A stretch of DNA of 64,000 nt from Lewinellaceae bacterium (GTDB taxonomy: Bacteria > Bacteroidota > Bacteroidia > Chitinophagales > Saprospiraceae), in contig JACJYK010000001.1 in assembly GCA_020636135.1 (NCBI GenBank), forward strand, positions 3,706,501 through 3,770,500, given 5' to 3'. Shown piece after piece: positions 27,911-37,017 of this stretch. The notes under the pieces are model-generated. The model ran no database searches and had not been told where the DNA came from. It saw nothing but the letters and a program-made list of their open reading frames with translations. The number at the start of each line of letters is the position of its first letter. Position 1 is the stretch's first letter. A program made the position numbers and the translations under genes.

Positions 27911-29665
27911 ATGAATTACAAAGGACTATTAAAGTGTTTGGCTCTCTTCTGCTCACTCCTGCCTGGTTTAGCCAGCGCCCAGCAACAACCTCAGCGTATT
28001 ACCGGCACGGTAACCGATGCCAATAATGCTCCGCTGCCCAATGTCAACATTCAGATTAAGCATACGGATCATGGAACAAAAAGCGATGAATCCGGCCATT
28101 ACAACCTGCCGGTAAATCCAGATGATACCCTGGTATTTAGCTATCTGGGAATGCAAACTTTTACCGTATCAGTGTCCGCGATCCAATCCCCTTACCATGT
28201 CCGGCTTGAGCCTGCTGATCTGGACCTGGACATCGTGGAAGTCAAGGTTAAAAGAGCACCTAAGAGCCAAAATCAGTTGTTAAAAGAATACGCAACCAAT
28301 AAGAATTTGATCAAAACTTCCTGGGGCATCCTGGATAAAGATGGCTTTTCCGGCACCTTGACTATCATCGACGGAAATCAGCTCATCAATGCAGGGCCTG
28401 ACTTTCTAACCTCCCTGCAGGCTTTGGTACCCAATATGCGGGTGGTCCGGGAAGCAGAAGGCATATTTGTTTTTCTCCAGCGATTTGTTAATAATTTCTC
28501 CTCTGAAGATGGCGTGCAAATATCCAATCCACCGGCATTATTTGACACCGACGGAACGATTTCCGAGAACCCTCCTACCTATTTGGTGGGCTCTGACATT
28601 GAAAGGGTTGCCATACTTGATCGCAACTCGGGAATAGCGAAATATGGTCCCCGGGGTGCCGGAGGAGTGATCATCCTCAATACTAAAGGCCAGGCAAGCC
28701 TGGATGAAATGGACGTCGATCGCAGCTTTGACAAAAAAATGCTACTGGATAGTTTGATCGCTTCCGCCGCGAGGCCAGAAAACTATCTGCCTTTTCAGTC
28801 AACTTACCTGCAAGGCCTGATACCTGTGCGAAATCGCAAGAAAGCTTGGGCTATCCATGAACAGCAAAAAAAGAATCACGCCAACCATCCATATTATTAT
28901 CTGGATGTCTGCGATTACTTTTTAACCCGTTGGAACAATACTGCAGAAACCGATCTACTTAAGGAGGAAATTGTTCAACGGTTTTCCGATCGACCTGAGG
29001 TAATCAAAGCCCTGGCATATATCCAGGAAAAACACGGCAATTACGATCTTGCTGTGCCGTTATTTGAATCCATCCTAGCTAATAATACCATGCCGGCACA
29101 AGCCTATCGGGACTTGGCCAATGCATATGCAGAAGCTGCTGATTATAAAAACGCCATGACTTTTTACACCCATTTTGGAAACGCTTCCGAAGCGTTAACC
29201 GGTCAGGAATATGATTCCAGCGGGGAGGATAATCTTATAACCACCGAATTATTGAATCTGCTTCACTTACACGACAGTGAGTTGCTGGAGGAAGCACAAC
29301 TGGAAGGGAATACCTTATCTGAAGAAGGGACCCGCCTGGTTCTTGAATGGAACGAGCCGGCTGTTGAGTTTGGATTGGATTTCATTAACCCGTACGGAAG
29401 TTACGATACCTGGGAAAACGCACCCAGCAAGGACACTGATGTACCCGCCAGGTATTCCAGCGCACAACTATTCCTGGACAATGACCTTCAAGGGAAATGG
29501 GTTATAAATTTAAATGAACTCTATGCTGATAATGACCATCCCACCTATTTGAAAATCACCATTTTCTACAATTATGGTCAGCCCAAGCAATCCATGGAAA
29601 TAAAAGTATTTCGGGTGGAAAACACAGATCGGCCTCTTCAGTTATTTGAATTTATGCAGCGATAA
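27911..29665 (+). CDS. CarboxypepD_reg/TonB-plug protein with TPR region, no barrel
   Basis: A 584-residue exported protein (ATG at 27911; signal peptide about 1-24, ending ASA). Domains in order: a CarboxypepD_reg-like beta-sandwich (ITGTVTDANNAPLPNVNIQI ... GHYNLPVNPDDTLVFSYLGM); a plug-like domain (about 130-265) ending in IAKYGPRGAGGVIILNTKG, which resembles the end of TonB-receptor plugs; a helical TPR-like region (about 340-430); and a beta-rich C-terminus. A true TonB receptor would continue into a 22-strand barrel of 600 or more residues, which is absent. It may be a receptor-derived surface or periplasmic protein; the function is unknown. Confidence 0.8.
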   Translation: MNYKGLLKCLALFCSLLPGLASAQQQPQRITGTVTDANNAPLPNVNIQIKHTDHGTKSDESGHYNLPVNPDDTLVFSYLGMQTFTVSVSAIQSPYHVRLEPADLDLDIVEVKVKRAPKSQNQLLKEYATNKNLIKTSWGILDKDGFSGTLTIIDGNQLINAGPDFLTSLQALVPNMRVVREAEGIFVFLQRFVNNFSSEDGVQISNPPALFDTDGTISENPPTYLVGSDIERVAILDRNSGIAKYGPRGAGGVIILNTKGQASLDEMDVDRSFDKKMLLDSLIASAARPENYLPFQSTYLQGLIPVRNRKKAWAIHEQQKKNHANHPYYYLDVCDYFLTRWNNTAETDLLKEEIVQRFSDRPEVIKALAYIQEKHGNYDLAVPLFESILANNTMPAQAYRDLANAYAEAADYKNAMTFYTHFGNASEALTGQEYDSSGEDNLITTELLNLLHLHDSELLEEAQLEGNTLSEEGTRLVLEWNEPAVEFGLDFINPYGSYDTWENAPSKDTDVPARYSSAQLFLDNDLQGKWVINLNELYADNDHPTYLKITIFYNYGQPKQSMEIKVFRVENTDRPLQLFEFMQR

Positions 29666-29742
29666 TTTTTAAAGGGCAAAAAGGGTTTAATGCAAGTTGG
29701 CTCTGCAAACAGTAAAAAACATTATATAGCGACTTGTCTAAA

Positions 29743-29783
29743 ATAAAAAAGCTCGCCATAGTTTCAACAAAACCATGGCGAGC
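29743..29783 (-). terminator. Rho-independent terminator after tRNA-Asp
   Basis: On the minus strand GCTCGCCATGGTTT pairs with AAACTATGGCGAGC (one mismatch pair) around a short loop, followed directly by TTTTTTATTTT. Stem 29751-29783 with the U-tract at 29743-29750. It lies just after the 3' end of the tRNA gene. Confidence 0.85.
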
Positions 29784-29788
29784 GAAGG

Positions 29789-29862
29789 CGGTCCGGACGG
29801 GACTCGAACCCGCGACCCCGTGCGTGACAGGCACGTATTCTAACCAACTGAACTACCGGACC
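29789..29862 (-). tRNA. tRNA-Asp (GUC)
   Basis: The minus strand folds as a full cloverleaf. The acceptor stem GGTCCGG pairs with CCGGACC, the D-arm contains AGTTCAGTTGGTTAGAA, the anticodon loop is CTGTCAC with anticodon GTC, and the T-arm is GCGGG-TTCGAGT-CCCGT. The discriminator base is G73, as usual for tRNA-Asp. CCA is not encoded. A terminator follows directly. Confidence 0.95.
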
Positions 29863-29893
29863 GTAGTTAAATTCCAGAATTCAGGGACCGAAT

Positions 29894-29967
29894 CAAGATC
29901 CCGAGAGTTGAACCCGCGATCCTCCCGCTATACAGCGGGATATTCCAACCAACTGAACTACCGGACT
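29894..29967 (-). pseudogene. Degenerate tRNA-Asp-like copy
   Basis: The 5' third (AGTCCGGTAGTTCAGTTGGTT) is nearly identical to the start of the neighbouring tRNA-Asp and the T-arm is recognisable (GCGGGTTCAACTC). The 3' acceptor strand (GATCTTG) no longer pairs with the 5' strand. The anticodon arm is replaced by a six-pair stem TCCCGC/GCGGGA with the six-base loop TGTATA, which cannot present a normal seven-base loop. I read it as a decayed tandem copy that may be co-transcribed with the real tRNA. Confidence 0.6.
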
Positions 29968-30219
29968 TTCATTCAGTAACCTGGAACGCTTTGTTCCAAG
30001 CAGGATGCAAATGTAAAACCTCTGTACCAATTATGCAATAGTCTTACTCCGAAATTCTTAACCCTCCCAACAATCCTCACTCATAACCCTCCAATTCTTC
30101 TTGAGACAACCTGATTCAAAATGTACAAAAGTTAGCTATGGTATTGGCAATCAATTAATTAGCCAGAAGTAGCCTCGGATTAAATCGCTTTTGGCATTGT
30201 CATTGGATAAGCATATTCG

Positions 30220-30660
30220 TCACAATGCACTAATATCCATCAACTCTTTTACCCGTTGCAGATCACTCCGGTGTTGTCGCTTGACCAATCCGGCAGAGAG
30301 CAATAACAATAACCTGAGAAACCCGTGTACATCCGCCAGGTACCTGATCTTGAATCGTGTGCCACCTTCGGCTCGCTCAAAAATCCGCTCGAATGACAGC
30401 GGAAGTGGACCTACTATGGTTTTCCAGGCGACGATTTGGTTTAGCTGGTAACTGGTGGTCTCGTAAACGGTCTCCATCCGCCGGCCAAAGGATTTAGCAA
30501 AAAGGCTAAACCGGGTTCCGACACCAATCGGCCCTTCGGTTGTTTTCTGGGCATCCACCCACTCCCGCCGCCATTTCAGATCATTTTCAAGGTCGCTCAA
30601 AACAGTAAAAACCTCTTCGATGGGCCGGTTGATAATGATGTTTAATTCGAATTCCAGCAT
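30220..30660 (-). CDS. SRPBCC family protein
   Basis: A 146-residue protein with the START/Bet v1-like fold typical of SRPBCC proteins: the opening strand ELNIIINRPIEEVFTVLSD, the loop WRREWVDAQKT, the VGTRF strand and a long C-terminal helix (VHGFLRLLLLLSAGLVKRQHRSDLQRVKELMD, quoted in part LVKRQHRSDLQRVKELMD). Such proteins bind a hydrophobic ligand in a central cavity. A second SRPBCC gene lies at 33478 on the same strand. No ligand can be assigned. Confidence 0.85.
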   Translation of the reverse strand: MLEFELNIIINRPIEEVFTVLSDLENDLKWRREWVDAQKTTEGPIGVGTRFSLFAKSFGRRMETVYETTSYQLNQIVAWKTIVGPLPLSFERIFERAEGGTRFKIRYLADVHGFLRLLLLLSAGLVKRQHRSDLQRVKELMDISAL

Positions 30661-30871
30661 ATTGCTTTTTTCATTTTAACCGAGAAAGTTCATGGCTCTG
30701 AACTTTAGAGATTGTTAAAGTAATTAAAATACGATCAATCCTAAATCTTAAATCCTAAATCTTAAATCTTACTAAGTGTCTGACTCCCATTCTTGAAAAT
30801 TTAAATTACCTGATTAGAATTTTAAATCCAAATGCCCAAAAAATTACTTTTTAAGCTTTTAGTGAAGCTTT

Positions 30872-31519
30872 TCAATTTTTGGCCTCATTGAGTAAAACCT
30901 GCAAGGATTTGATCAGATCGAGGACTCTTTGGGAATAGGATAGAGCCGAAGAGGTTCGCTTCGTTTTGTAAAAAAGTAAGCTCCCGAATTCCTGACCGTA
31001 GGTCATTTCGATAAAAATCCGATACTGATCCGACTCTGCTTTCAAGTCATCCGAATTAAGCTGCAATAAATCCAGATGCTTAGTCAGGTAGGGTTCAATA
31101 TAATTGGCGACAAAGGAGCGTTCTCTTTCTTCAATTACGGCCAGGCGGTCTTTTTCCTGCAAATAAGAGGACAGTTGATCCCGGACCTCAGCGGATTCGA
31201 TCAAATCAAATCGACCAGAAGTTTGCAAGTCCTGCAGGATTGGGTGTGTTGGGGTATAATACCGGTAACTGGCAAGATTTTCAACGATCTGGCGCACGGA
31301 ATCCAACGGTACCTGGGAATGATTAAGACGGATTTGTTCAATAACCCGTTGCGTGCGAATGTAATGGTTACGGCTTTTCATATCTGCCGTTATTTCTTTT
31401 TCAGCAGCAAGAAATTCATGATAGAGTCCATTCAAAATATGCTGTTCTGCAATTCGGTCCTTCCGGTTTTCATTCCAACTGTTGATCTGAAACGCCAGAG
31501 TCACCCAGAGGATGACCAT
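30872..31519 (-). CDS. DUF6090 family membrane protein, start region disturbed
   Basis: An open frame of 215 codons from the ATG at 31519. The first residues are inside a transmembrane helix (MVILWVTLAFQINSWNENRK), which resembles the conserved IGILIALQVNNWNE block of DUF6090. The in-frame sequence upstream (DLKKRIKEQNWFAVILEVI) also looks like the family, so the true N-terminus is further up. There is no in-frame ATG, GTG or TTG before the stop of the upstream gene. A well-placed ATG with GAGGAG before it lies at 31619, but one base out of frame. The rest is helical and typical. Function of the family is unknown. Confidence 0.7.
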   Translation of the reverse strand: MVILWVTLAFQINSWNENRKDRIAEQHILNGLYHEFLAAEKEITADMKSRNHYIRTQRVIEQIRLNHSQVPLDSVRQIVENLASYRYYTPTHPILQDLQTSGRFDLIESAEVRDQLSSYLQEKDRLAVIEERERSFVANYIEPYLTKHLDLLQLNSDDLKAESDQYRIFIEMTYGQEFGSLLFYKTKRTSSALSYSQRVLDLIKSLQVLLNEAKN

Positions 31520-31627
31520 TATAACTTCCAGAATTACGGCAAACCAGTTTTGCTCTTTGATTCGTTTTTTAAGGTCCGCAGAATCATTCAGATACCGATT
31601 AGTTGGTTTGGTGGTCCATATAGCTCC

Positions 31628-33301
31628 TCAATTCAGCTTTTCAAATTTCAGGTTTTTCACCCGGCCGGAATCGAGTTCAAAACCGGTAATCTTGCCTCCA
31701 GATCGCAGAAACCGCGCCAGACCAAGATACATGCTGATGGCATCGGGACCGGATATACTGCAAGCCGCAGTAGCTTTTTTATCGATTTGCACCACCAGGA
31801 TGTCGTCTTCCAACCGGAAATGATACGTTACATCCAATTCCTGACTGTAATAATCGCCCGCATAATCCGCGAGATTTACCTGGGACGGATCCATGGTTGG
31901 CTTACGGTATAAATGCATTTTGTTACCACTTTGAAGCACTTCCAGTTGCTGACTAAATCCGTCTTCCACCTTGGAAAAAGTGAATAGGATGCCGTCATTA
32001 TGCGGAATAACAAATGTATTGCCGTCTGTCCGGACGATGTGATAGTCGACCTTATCCCAGCTTTGTTCCACGACCAGTGTGTCATTTTCAATGGTCACTT
32101 TCAAAACCATTCCGGCTTGGAGCTCATAATTTCCAGCAAGCTGTTCCAGGTTCAATTTTTCAGGTTGCCGGGCAGGGACCACTCCATCATCCGTCTGTAT
32201 TTTTTCCTGAGCGGGAATTACATCTTTCAAGACAATATCCGCCACCTTATTGGCGAGACTGGACGGCCGGGCATCGCTCCGGTTGGCCAGTATGGCAATC
32301 GTGACGTGCTGCTCCGGAAAGCGCAACATCTCTGCGCGAAATCCAACAAATGCGCCGCCATGCCGGATCATTTTTAAACCTTTGTAATTCCCAATAAATA
32401 ACCCGCTGGCGTAATCAATCTGTTCACCATTGTTCAGGATCCCCTGTCGAGTCATCATTTCCCAGAATGATTTGCTTAAAACAGTGGAATTGTAAAAAGC
32501 GTCATCCCATATTTTAAGGTCTTTAATGGTCGTGAAAATGCCTCCATCCCCTATCATGTCCAGCGTCGTCATACTGATTCTGTATCCATCCCGGGGATCC
32601 GGAACATACCCGGAAGCTCTGTACTTCACAATCCGGGTATGATCGTTGTGGAAATGGGTATGCTCCATACCCAATGGTTGAAAGAGCTCCCGGGCAGCAA
32701 ATTCAGCCAGATTCATACCGGCAACTTCAAGGACGATTTGTCCTAGCAGCCAATAACCGGAGTTGCTGTACAAAAATTCAGCTCCCGGCTCAAAATTAAG
32801 GTCCCTCTGATTAACCAGCCAGGCCATGACATCGTCATCTGTGTAAAAATCATCGTCTCCCAAACCCTTTAAAAATGACAATTGCAGGTAATCGCGGATA
32901 CCACTGGTGTGATTGAGCAGATGCCGGATGGTAATTTTTTTGGCGTAGTCCGGAAAATCCGGAAATATTTCCTGCAATGTTTTATCGAGGGTTAATCGAC
33001 CTTGCTCGACCAGGCGGATGATGCAGGCCGCTGTGAATTGCTTGGAAGTTGAACCAATCCGGAAAACCGTTGTGTCGGTATTCGGTATGGAGTACTCCAG
33101 ATTAGCCATGCCATAACCTCTGGAATAAATCAGTTGCCCATCCTTCATGATACCCAGTGCACAACCCGGGGAATGGGCGTTGTTCCAATTGGCGAACAGG
33201 CTGTCAATGGTTCTGTTCTCCCACACCTGCGCAGACACTCCTGTGACAAGCAGGGTAAATAAGAAGGCAATTATTCCTTTATACAGCACAGAACATTTCA
33301 T
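31628..33301 (-). CDS. Serine hydrolase, class C beta-lactamase family, with C-terminal beta domain
   Basis: A 557-residue exported protein. The ATG at 33301 gives the signal peptide MKCSVLYKGIIAFLFTLLVT (ending VSA). The penicillin-binding fold follows with the nucleophile motif STSK (Ser84, Lys87), the YSN motif (EFLYSNSGYW) and HGG (IRHGGAFVGF). After about residue 370 comes a DUF3471-like beta-rich tail in two repeats (LEQLAGNYELQ and LADYAGDYYSQ), which is common in Bacteroidota homologues. It probably acts as a peptidase or esterase on D-amino-acid or ester substrates in the periplasm; resistance is not implied. Its stop lies 8 bases before the ATG at 31619 proposed for the next gene. 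Confidence 0.9.
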   Translation of the reverse strand: MKCSVLYKGIIAFLFTLLVTGVSAQVWENRTIDSLFANWNNAHSPGCALGIMKDGQLIYSRGYGMANLEYSIPNTDTTVFRIGSTSKQFTAACIIRLVEQGRLTLDKTLQEIFPDFPDYAKKITIRHLLNHTSGIRDYLQLSFLKGLGDDDFYTDDDVMAWLVNQRDLNFEPGAEFLYSNSGYWLLGQIVLEVAGMNLAEFAARELFQPLGMEHTHFHNDHTRIVKYRASGYVPDPRDGYRISMTTLDMIGDGGIFTTIKDLKIWDDAFYNSTVLSKSFWEMMTRQGILNNGEQIDYASGLFIGNYKGLKMIRHGGAFVGFRAEMLRFPEQHVTIAILANRSDARPSSLANKVADIVLKDVIPAQEKIQTDDGVVPARQPEKLNLEQLAGNYELQAGMVLKVTIENDTLVVEQSWDKVDYHIVRTDGNTFVIPHNDGILFTFSKVEDGFSQQLEVLQSGNKMHLYRKPTMDPSQVNLADYAGDYYSQELDVTYHFRLEDDILVVQIDKKATAACSISGPDAISMYLGLARFLRSGGKITGFELDSGRVKNLKFEKLN

Positions 33302-33477
33302 TGAAAAAAGTTTTGACCCATGAAATCTAAACAATAATTCCATTTATTGCGATGGAGCATGCGAGTTACAATTTGAAAAACAGGCACCTGCATATAGATT
33401 TCATGCCTCTGCATATATTATATTAGCGGTCGTGAATTGTTGAAATGCACGTGCTCCGCGTAATCCCTGGCGTTTTT

Positions 33478-33927
33478 CTAATGATTATTCAACTCCAGAA
33501 TTTTCTTTGCTTTTTCCAAATTAATTTTATCCTGCTTTTCACCCATTCTGGTAAAAAATCCTTCAGCAAACTGCAAAGCCCGGGCAATTGCAAAGCTGGA
33601 ACTAAAAGTTGTCAGCGTGCCCTGATCTTTTCGTTCCATTGTAATGATGGTTTCCAGACTTTTGATAGGGAAAAAAGTGGTTACCATTTGATAACCGTAC
33701 TGGACCGGCCGATCCCAGTGGATGATTTCAAAAAATCCTTCTTTATGACGGCCCAATAATTTTGCGGACACCTGATATTTCGAACCCACCTCCGGTGCAT
33801 CATCAGAAGTCCACTTAGCGGCTTCAAATGTTGAATTCCATTTTGAAAGGTTTGATGGATCAGTGAGAAAATCGAATACTTTCTCCTGTGGTGAGTTGAT
33901 GTAAACGCTAAAAGAAAAGATACCCAT
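33478..33927 (-). CDS. SRPBCC family protein
   Basis: A 149-residue SRPBCC/START-like protein: the first strand FSFSVYINSPQEKVFDFLTD, WNSTFEAAKW, VGSKYQVSAKLLGR, and a C-terminal helix rich in Lys/Glu (GEKQDKINLEKAKKILE). Similar in size and layout to the protein encoded at 30220, but the sequences differ enough that recent duplication is unlikely. Ligand unknown. Confidence 0.85.
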   Translation of the reverse strand: MGIFSFSVYINSPQEKVFDFLTDPSNLSKWNSTFEAAKWTSDDAPEVGSKYQVSAKLLGRHKEGFFEIIHWDRPVQYGYQMVTTFFPIKSLETIITMERKDQGTLTTFSSSFAIARALQFAEGFFTRMGEKQDKINLEKAKKILELNNH

Positions 33928-34195
33928 AGCCAGCTTATTGGTTATCCAAATTAAGAAGAAAATACCAAAGCGAATGGCAAGGTGGACCTCCCTTTTTTTA
34001 AAACATGAAGTTATTCATTCTTTCTGTTCAAGACTTGCAATTTAGTTCATGGTTCTGACCACTTCATCGCTTTTAAGCCTTTCCGCCGTTGCCTCAATAA
34101 GGTTTCACCTGACTCTTCCTTAGGACGGACAATAGCCAGACACCTGCCTTGCCAGGTTTTCTTTTGAGGTTGCCGGAACAAGTGAATTGGTTGAC

Positions 34196-35107
34196 TTACA
34201 AATTCTGAATGGAATCCTCCACCCTGGTCTTCCCAAATACTATGAGCAATAGCCCAACGATGGTAATCAATCCTCCGATCAATGCCATGGTCTGCGGGAA
34301 TTCACCAAAATACCAATAGGCACCCAGGAGTACAAAGAGGCCTTTCGTGCTGTTAATGATAGCTCGCTGAGACAATGGGATGTACTGCAATGCCAGGTAT
34401 CCGGCGATAACGGTTAAAAAAGGTCCCAGCAAGGCGCCAATGAAAATATTGGTAAAGGCATTGAAACTAATGGCCAGAGTCTGATGCCCGGCAATCAATG
34501 CGATCAAAGAGAACAGTAATAAAAACAAACTCCGGTTAGTCGTCAGGATGACCGGATGGATGTTCCTGATATTTTTTTTGGTGATCACCGAACTTACCGC
34601 AGAAAGCAAACTGGAATAAATGACATATTGAGTACCATCGATAAACATGTCACGGATCGATGTACTTCCGCGGTAACTAATAATGAATGCGCCAAGAACA
34701 GCAAGCAGCATGCCAGCCAATTCCAGGTAATTAAAACGTTCTTTGAGGAACAAAAAACTCAGGTAAATAACAAAAACTGGTGATACATTGCCTAAAAAGG
34801 AAGTAATAGCCGGATTGAAAATGGTATGAATGGCTTTGAAGAAAAAATAGGTTCCAGCAACTTCAATGATACCCAACAGAATCAAAATCCATTTCTTTCT
34901 CCTGGTCAATGCAATGATGGTCCGGTATGTGCGTTGCGTACATCCGTAGAGGAATATCCACAATAGCCCCAGCGAAAACCAGTACACACCAAACTGTGGA
35001 AAACTGACCTCACCCAGAGCCGCCTTACTGAAAATATAGACATTGGACACGGCAATCACCGATACGAATGCCAGTAGTACACCTTTAAGTTTATCTCGGT
35101 GTGTCAT
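34196..35107 (-). CDS. EamA family (drug/metabolite) transporter
   Basis: A 303-residue membrane protein with ten hydrophobic helices arranged as two EamA repeats. Typical marks are the first helix (GVLLAFVSVIAVSNVYIFSK), PVFVIYLSFLFLKERFNYLELAG at the end of repeat one and GLFVLLGAYWYFGEFPQTMALIGGLITIVG at the end of repeat two (each with the Glu of the conserved LxxExx block; quoted in parts FLFLKERFNYLELAG and GAYWYFGEFPQ). Members export amino acids or metabolites; the substrate is unknown. It stands alone. Confidence 0.9.
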   Translation of the reverse strand: MTHRDKLKGVLLAFVSVIAVSNVYIFSKAALGEVSFPQFGVYWFSLGLLWIFLYGCTQRTYRTIIALTRRKKWILILLGIIEVAGTYFFFKAIHTIFNPAITSFLGNVSPVFVIYLSFLFLKERFNYLELAGMLLAVLGAFIISYRGSTSIRDMFIDGTQYVIYSSLLSAVSSVITKKNIRNIHPVILTTNRSLFLLLFSLIALIAGHQTLAISFNAFTNIFIGALLGPFLTVIAGYLALQYIPLSQRAIINSTKGLFVLLGAYWYFGEFPQTMALIGGLITIVGLLLIVFGKTRVEDSIQNL

Positions 35108-35253
35108 GACCTAAATATACCCTTATGACACACCGGAGTCTGTAACCTAAGTTGCATGAATAAAAACTAATCCAACGCAGAAACTGGCTGGGTAAGGTTA
35201 ACCCTCTTTTTGATATCAAATGAGGATATCAAGATGACTAAAACTTGTTCATG

Positions 35254-35460
35254 TTATTCAGCTGTGGTCTCTTCCAATATTTTATTGATAAGCAAATCGG
35301 TTTCCTCCAGCATCATTTTAATCTATTGATTCATCCACAACATGTTGTCAAGCAGGTTTTCAAATTCTACTTTTTGAAACAGCGGATAGTAATCGGGTTT
35401 ACCTTTTTGATTTACCCGTCCAGACAAAATTGAAATTATTTTTCGAAACAATTTAATGAT
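35254..35460 (-). pseudogene. Remnant of a DUF6090 gene with internal deletion and TAG
   Basis: On the minus strand a frame begins IIKLFRKI, like the conserved start of DUF6090 proteins. It then jumps to what looks like their C-terminal part (KPDYYPLFQKVEFENLLDNM), and continues LWMNQ, TAG (35323-35325), IKMMLEETDLLINKILEE and TAA at 35254. No ATG opens it. It lies just downstream of an intact DUF6090 gene (35490-36302), so it is probably the ruin of a tandem duplicate. Confidence 0.5.
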
Positions 35461-35489
35461 AGATTATACCTGCTGCAGTTGAGACCTAT

Positions 35490-36302
35490 TTATTTCACCT
35501 TGGATTTCAATTCAATGTGAATGATTTCCAAAATCCTTTCTATTTTTTTCTTCAACCCATTAGCCTGAATGTTTGCATTGCGACAGTAGCTATTGATCGA
35601 AATCAGATAACTGGATATAGCTGGATCATTCAAATATTTTTTGTATTCGGATTCGTCATTTACTCCCGGTATCCTGAAAATGTTACTTTTTTTACTATCC
35701 GAGAGCAGGAAGACACTCGTTGCTTTATCTTCTGTTTGCTCACCCCCCATTTTCCGTGAATTGAAATGCTGACGCATGTATTCATAATAAAAGTTAACAT
35801 CCATATTGACCAGTAATTGTTCCTCTTCCAGCATCTTCTGTACCGTATTTTTCCAGTTGGATAACTGGATTCTTAATTCTGAATTATTGATCAAATAGAG
35901 CTTTCCAGAATTAAGAAGTTCCGATGTCACACCATCCGGGCCATCAAAAGTGGGTTGCGAATAAGTACGGCGCACGTGCTTCCGGACGGTATCCAGGGGT
36001 ACGCCAGTTATACCATTATCGATGTAAAAAAACAACTGACTGATGGAGCTCAGGATGGCAGTACGCATGAAGATCTTTTCATCAACTTCTCTTAAATTTT
36101 CGCTGTACTCATTTTCAAGCTGCTTCAATAATGCAATTTCTTCTTTAGCGTTATTCCGGCCAATATTCCAATTATTAACCTGCAATGCCAGCAGGATACC
36201 AATCACTACAAGGACTATTTCTCCGAAAGCATATTTCAGGTATTTTATGGCTTTGTTCTGATTCATAAAGTCATAACGTAATTTTCGATAGAATTTTACC
36301 AT
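35490..36302 (-). CDS. DUF6090 family membrane protein
   Basis: A 270-residue protein with the full family start: MVKFYRKLRYDFMNQNKAIK, then YLKYAFGEIVLVVIGILLAL (one transmembrane helix) and QVNNWN. The rest is a helical, charged domain, probably on the outer side of the inner membrane, with a coiled-coil-like stretch (EEIALLKQLENEYSENLREV). No enzymatic motif is visible. Its function is unknown. Three relatives are in this window (30872, 37018, 47649). Confidence 0.88.
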   Translation of the reverse strand: MVKFYRKLRYDFMNQNKAIKYLKYAFGEIVLVVIGILLALQVNNWNIGRNNAKEEIALLKQLENEYSENLREVDEKIFMRTAILSSISQLFFYIDNGITGVPLDTVRKHVRRTYSQPTFDGPDGVTSELLNSGKLYLINNSELRIQLSNWKNTVQKMLEEEQLLVNMDVNFYYEYMRQHFNSRKMGGEQTEDKATSVFLLSDSKKSNIFRIPGVNDESEYKKYLNDPAISSYLISINSYCRNANIQANGLKKKIERILEIIHIELKSKVK

Positions 36303-36392
36303 TTAATTGAGGCAATTTTAAAACAGGTTTGATCATTGAATTTCCAATCAAAGCTTTGAAGGATCGATATTATCTAACAACAGGAACCGGCA

Positions 36393-36845
36393 TTAGTGTC
36401 GGGAAACACGATGAGTGGTCATTCTCTTCCAGATAAGTTTATGTTTCCTTGAACCAATGAAGTCGGTGCTCAGAGTTAGTAAGTCTTCATTGAAATTAAA
36501 TCTGCGAACCTGATTTTGACCAACCCAGTTTGGAAATGAACTTATTTTAATCTGGTGAATTACGACATTCAGATCACCATTGAGCTCGTAACTTCCACAA
36601 TAAGCAATAAATCCGTTCCAGGCGGATAGCACTTCTTCCGGACTACCTTCCAACGGATCCGGGCTGCGAAATGGAAGCCGGTCGTTTTTCATAATCAGTA
36701 CGGACATGATCCCATTGCTTTCGTAGGTAATCTGGCCAGAAACGTGGTCACCAAATGGAGATTCAACTTTTCCATCGCTGGTTTCTATGGTCCAGGACAC
36801 CAAATCCCATGTTCCAAGAAATTTATCTGCTATTGTTTCCATCAT
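36393..36845 (-). CDS. Lipocalin-like domain protein
   Basis: A 150-residue protein of the lipocalin-like (PF13924 type) group: the start FLGTWDLVSWTIETSDGKVE, the SGQITYESNGIMSVLIM strand pair with the R...P loop, and the later AYCGSYELNGD. The fold is a small beta-barrel that may bind a lipophilic ligand. No signal peptide. It lies between two DUF6090 genes on the same strand, with gaps of about 90 and 170 bases, so it may share their transcript. Confidence 0.82.
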   Translation of the reverse strand: MMETIADKFLGTWDLVSWTIETSDGKVESPFGDHVSGQITYESNGIMSVLIMKNDRLPFRSPDPLEGSPEEVLSAWNGFIAYCGSYELNGDLNVVIHQIKISSFPNWVGQNQVRRFNFNEDLLTLSTDFIGSRKHKLIWKRMTTHRVSRH

Positions 36846-37017
36846 CCACTATCTAAGTTTAAGGAGCTGCCATAAAAAATTCGAGTCACATTGTAATCTG
36901 TTGACCATGCCTTTTGATCAAGTCCCGTTCTGCAACCTGTCAGGTTGACCAAGGAATAAAGTTATCATTTCTCATTTAACCAGAACAGGTTAGGAAGAAC
37001 GTCAGCGCGATCCTGTC

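Noticed and set aside
29734..29979. An 81-codon plus-strand frame across the tRNA region
   Set aside because: It reads through the antisense of the tRNA-Asp gene and its decayed copy; such frames are common false genes.
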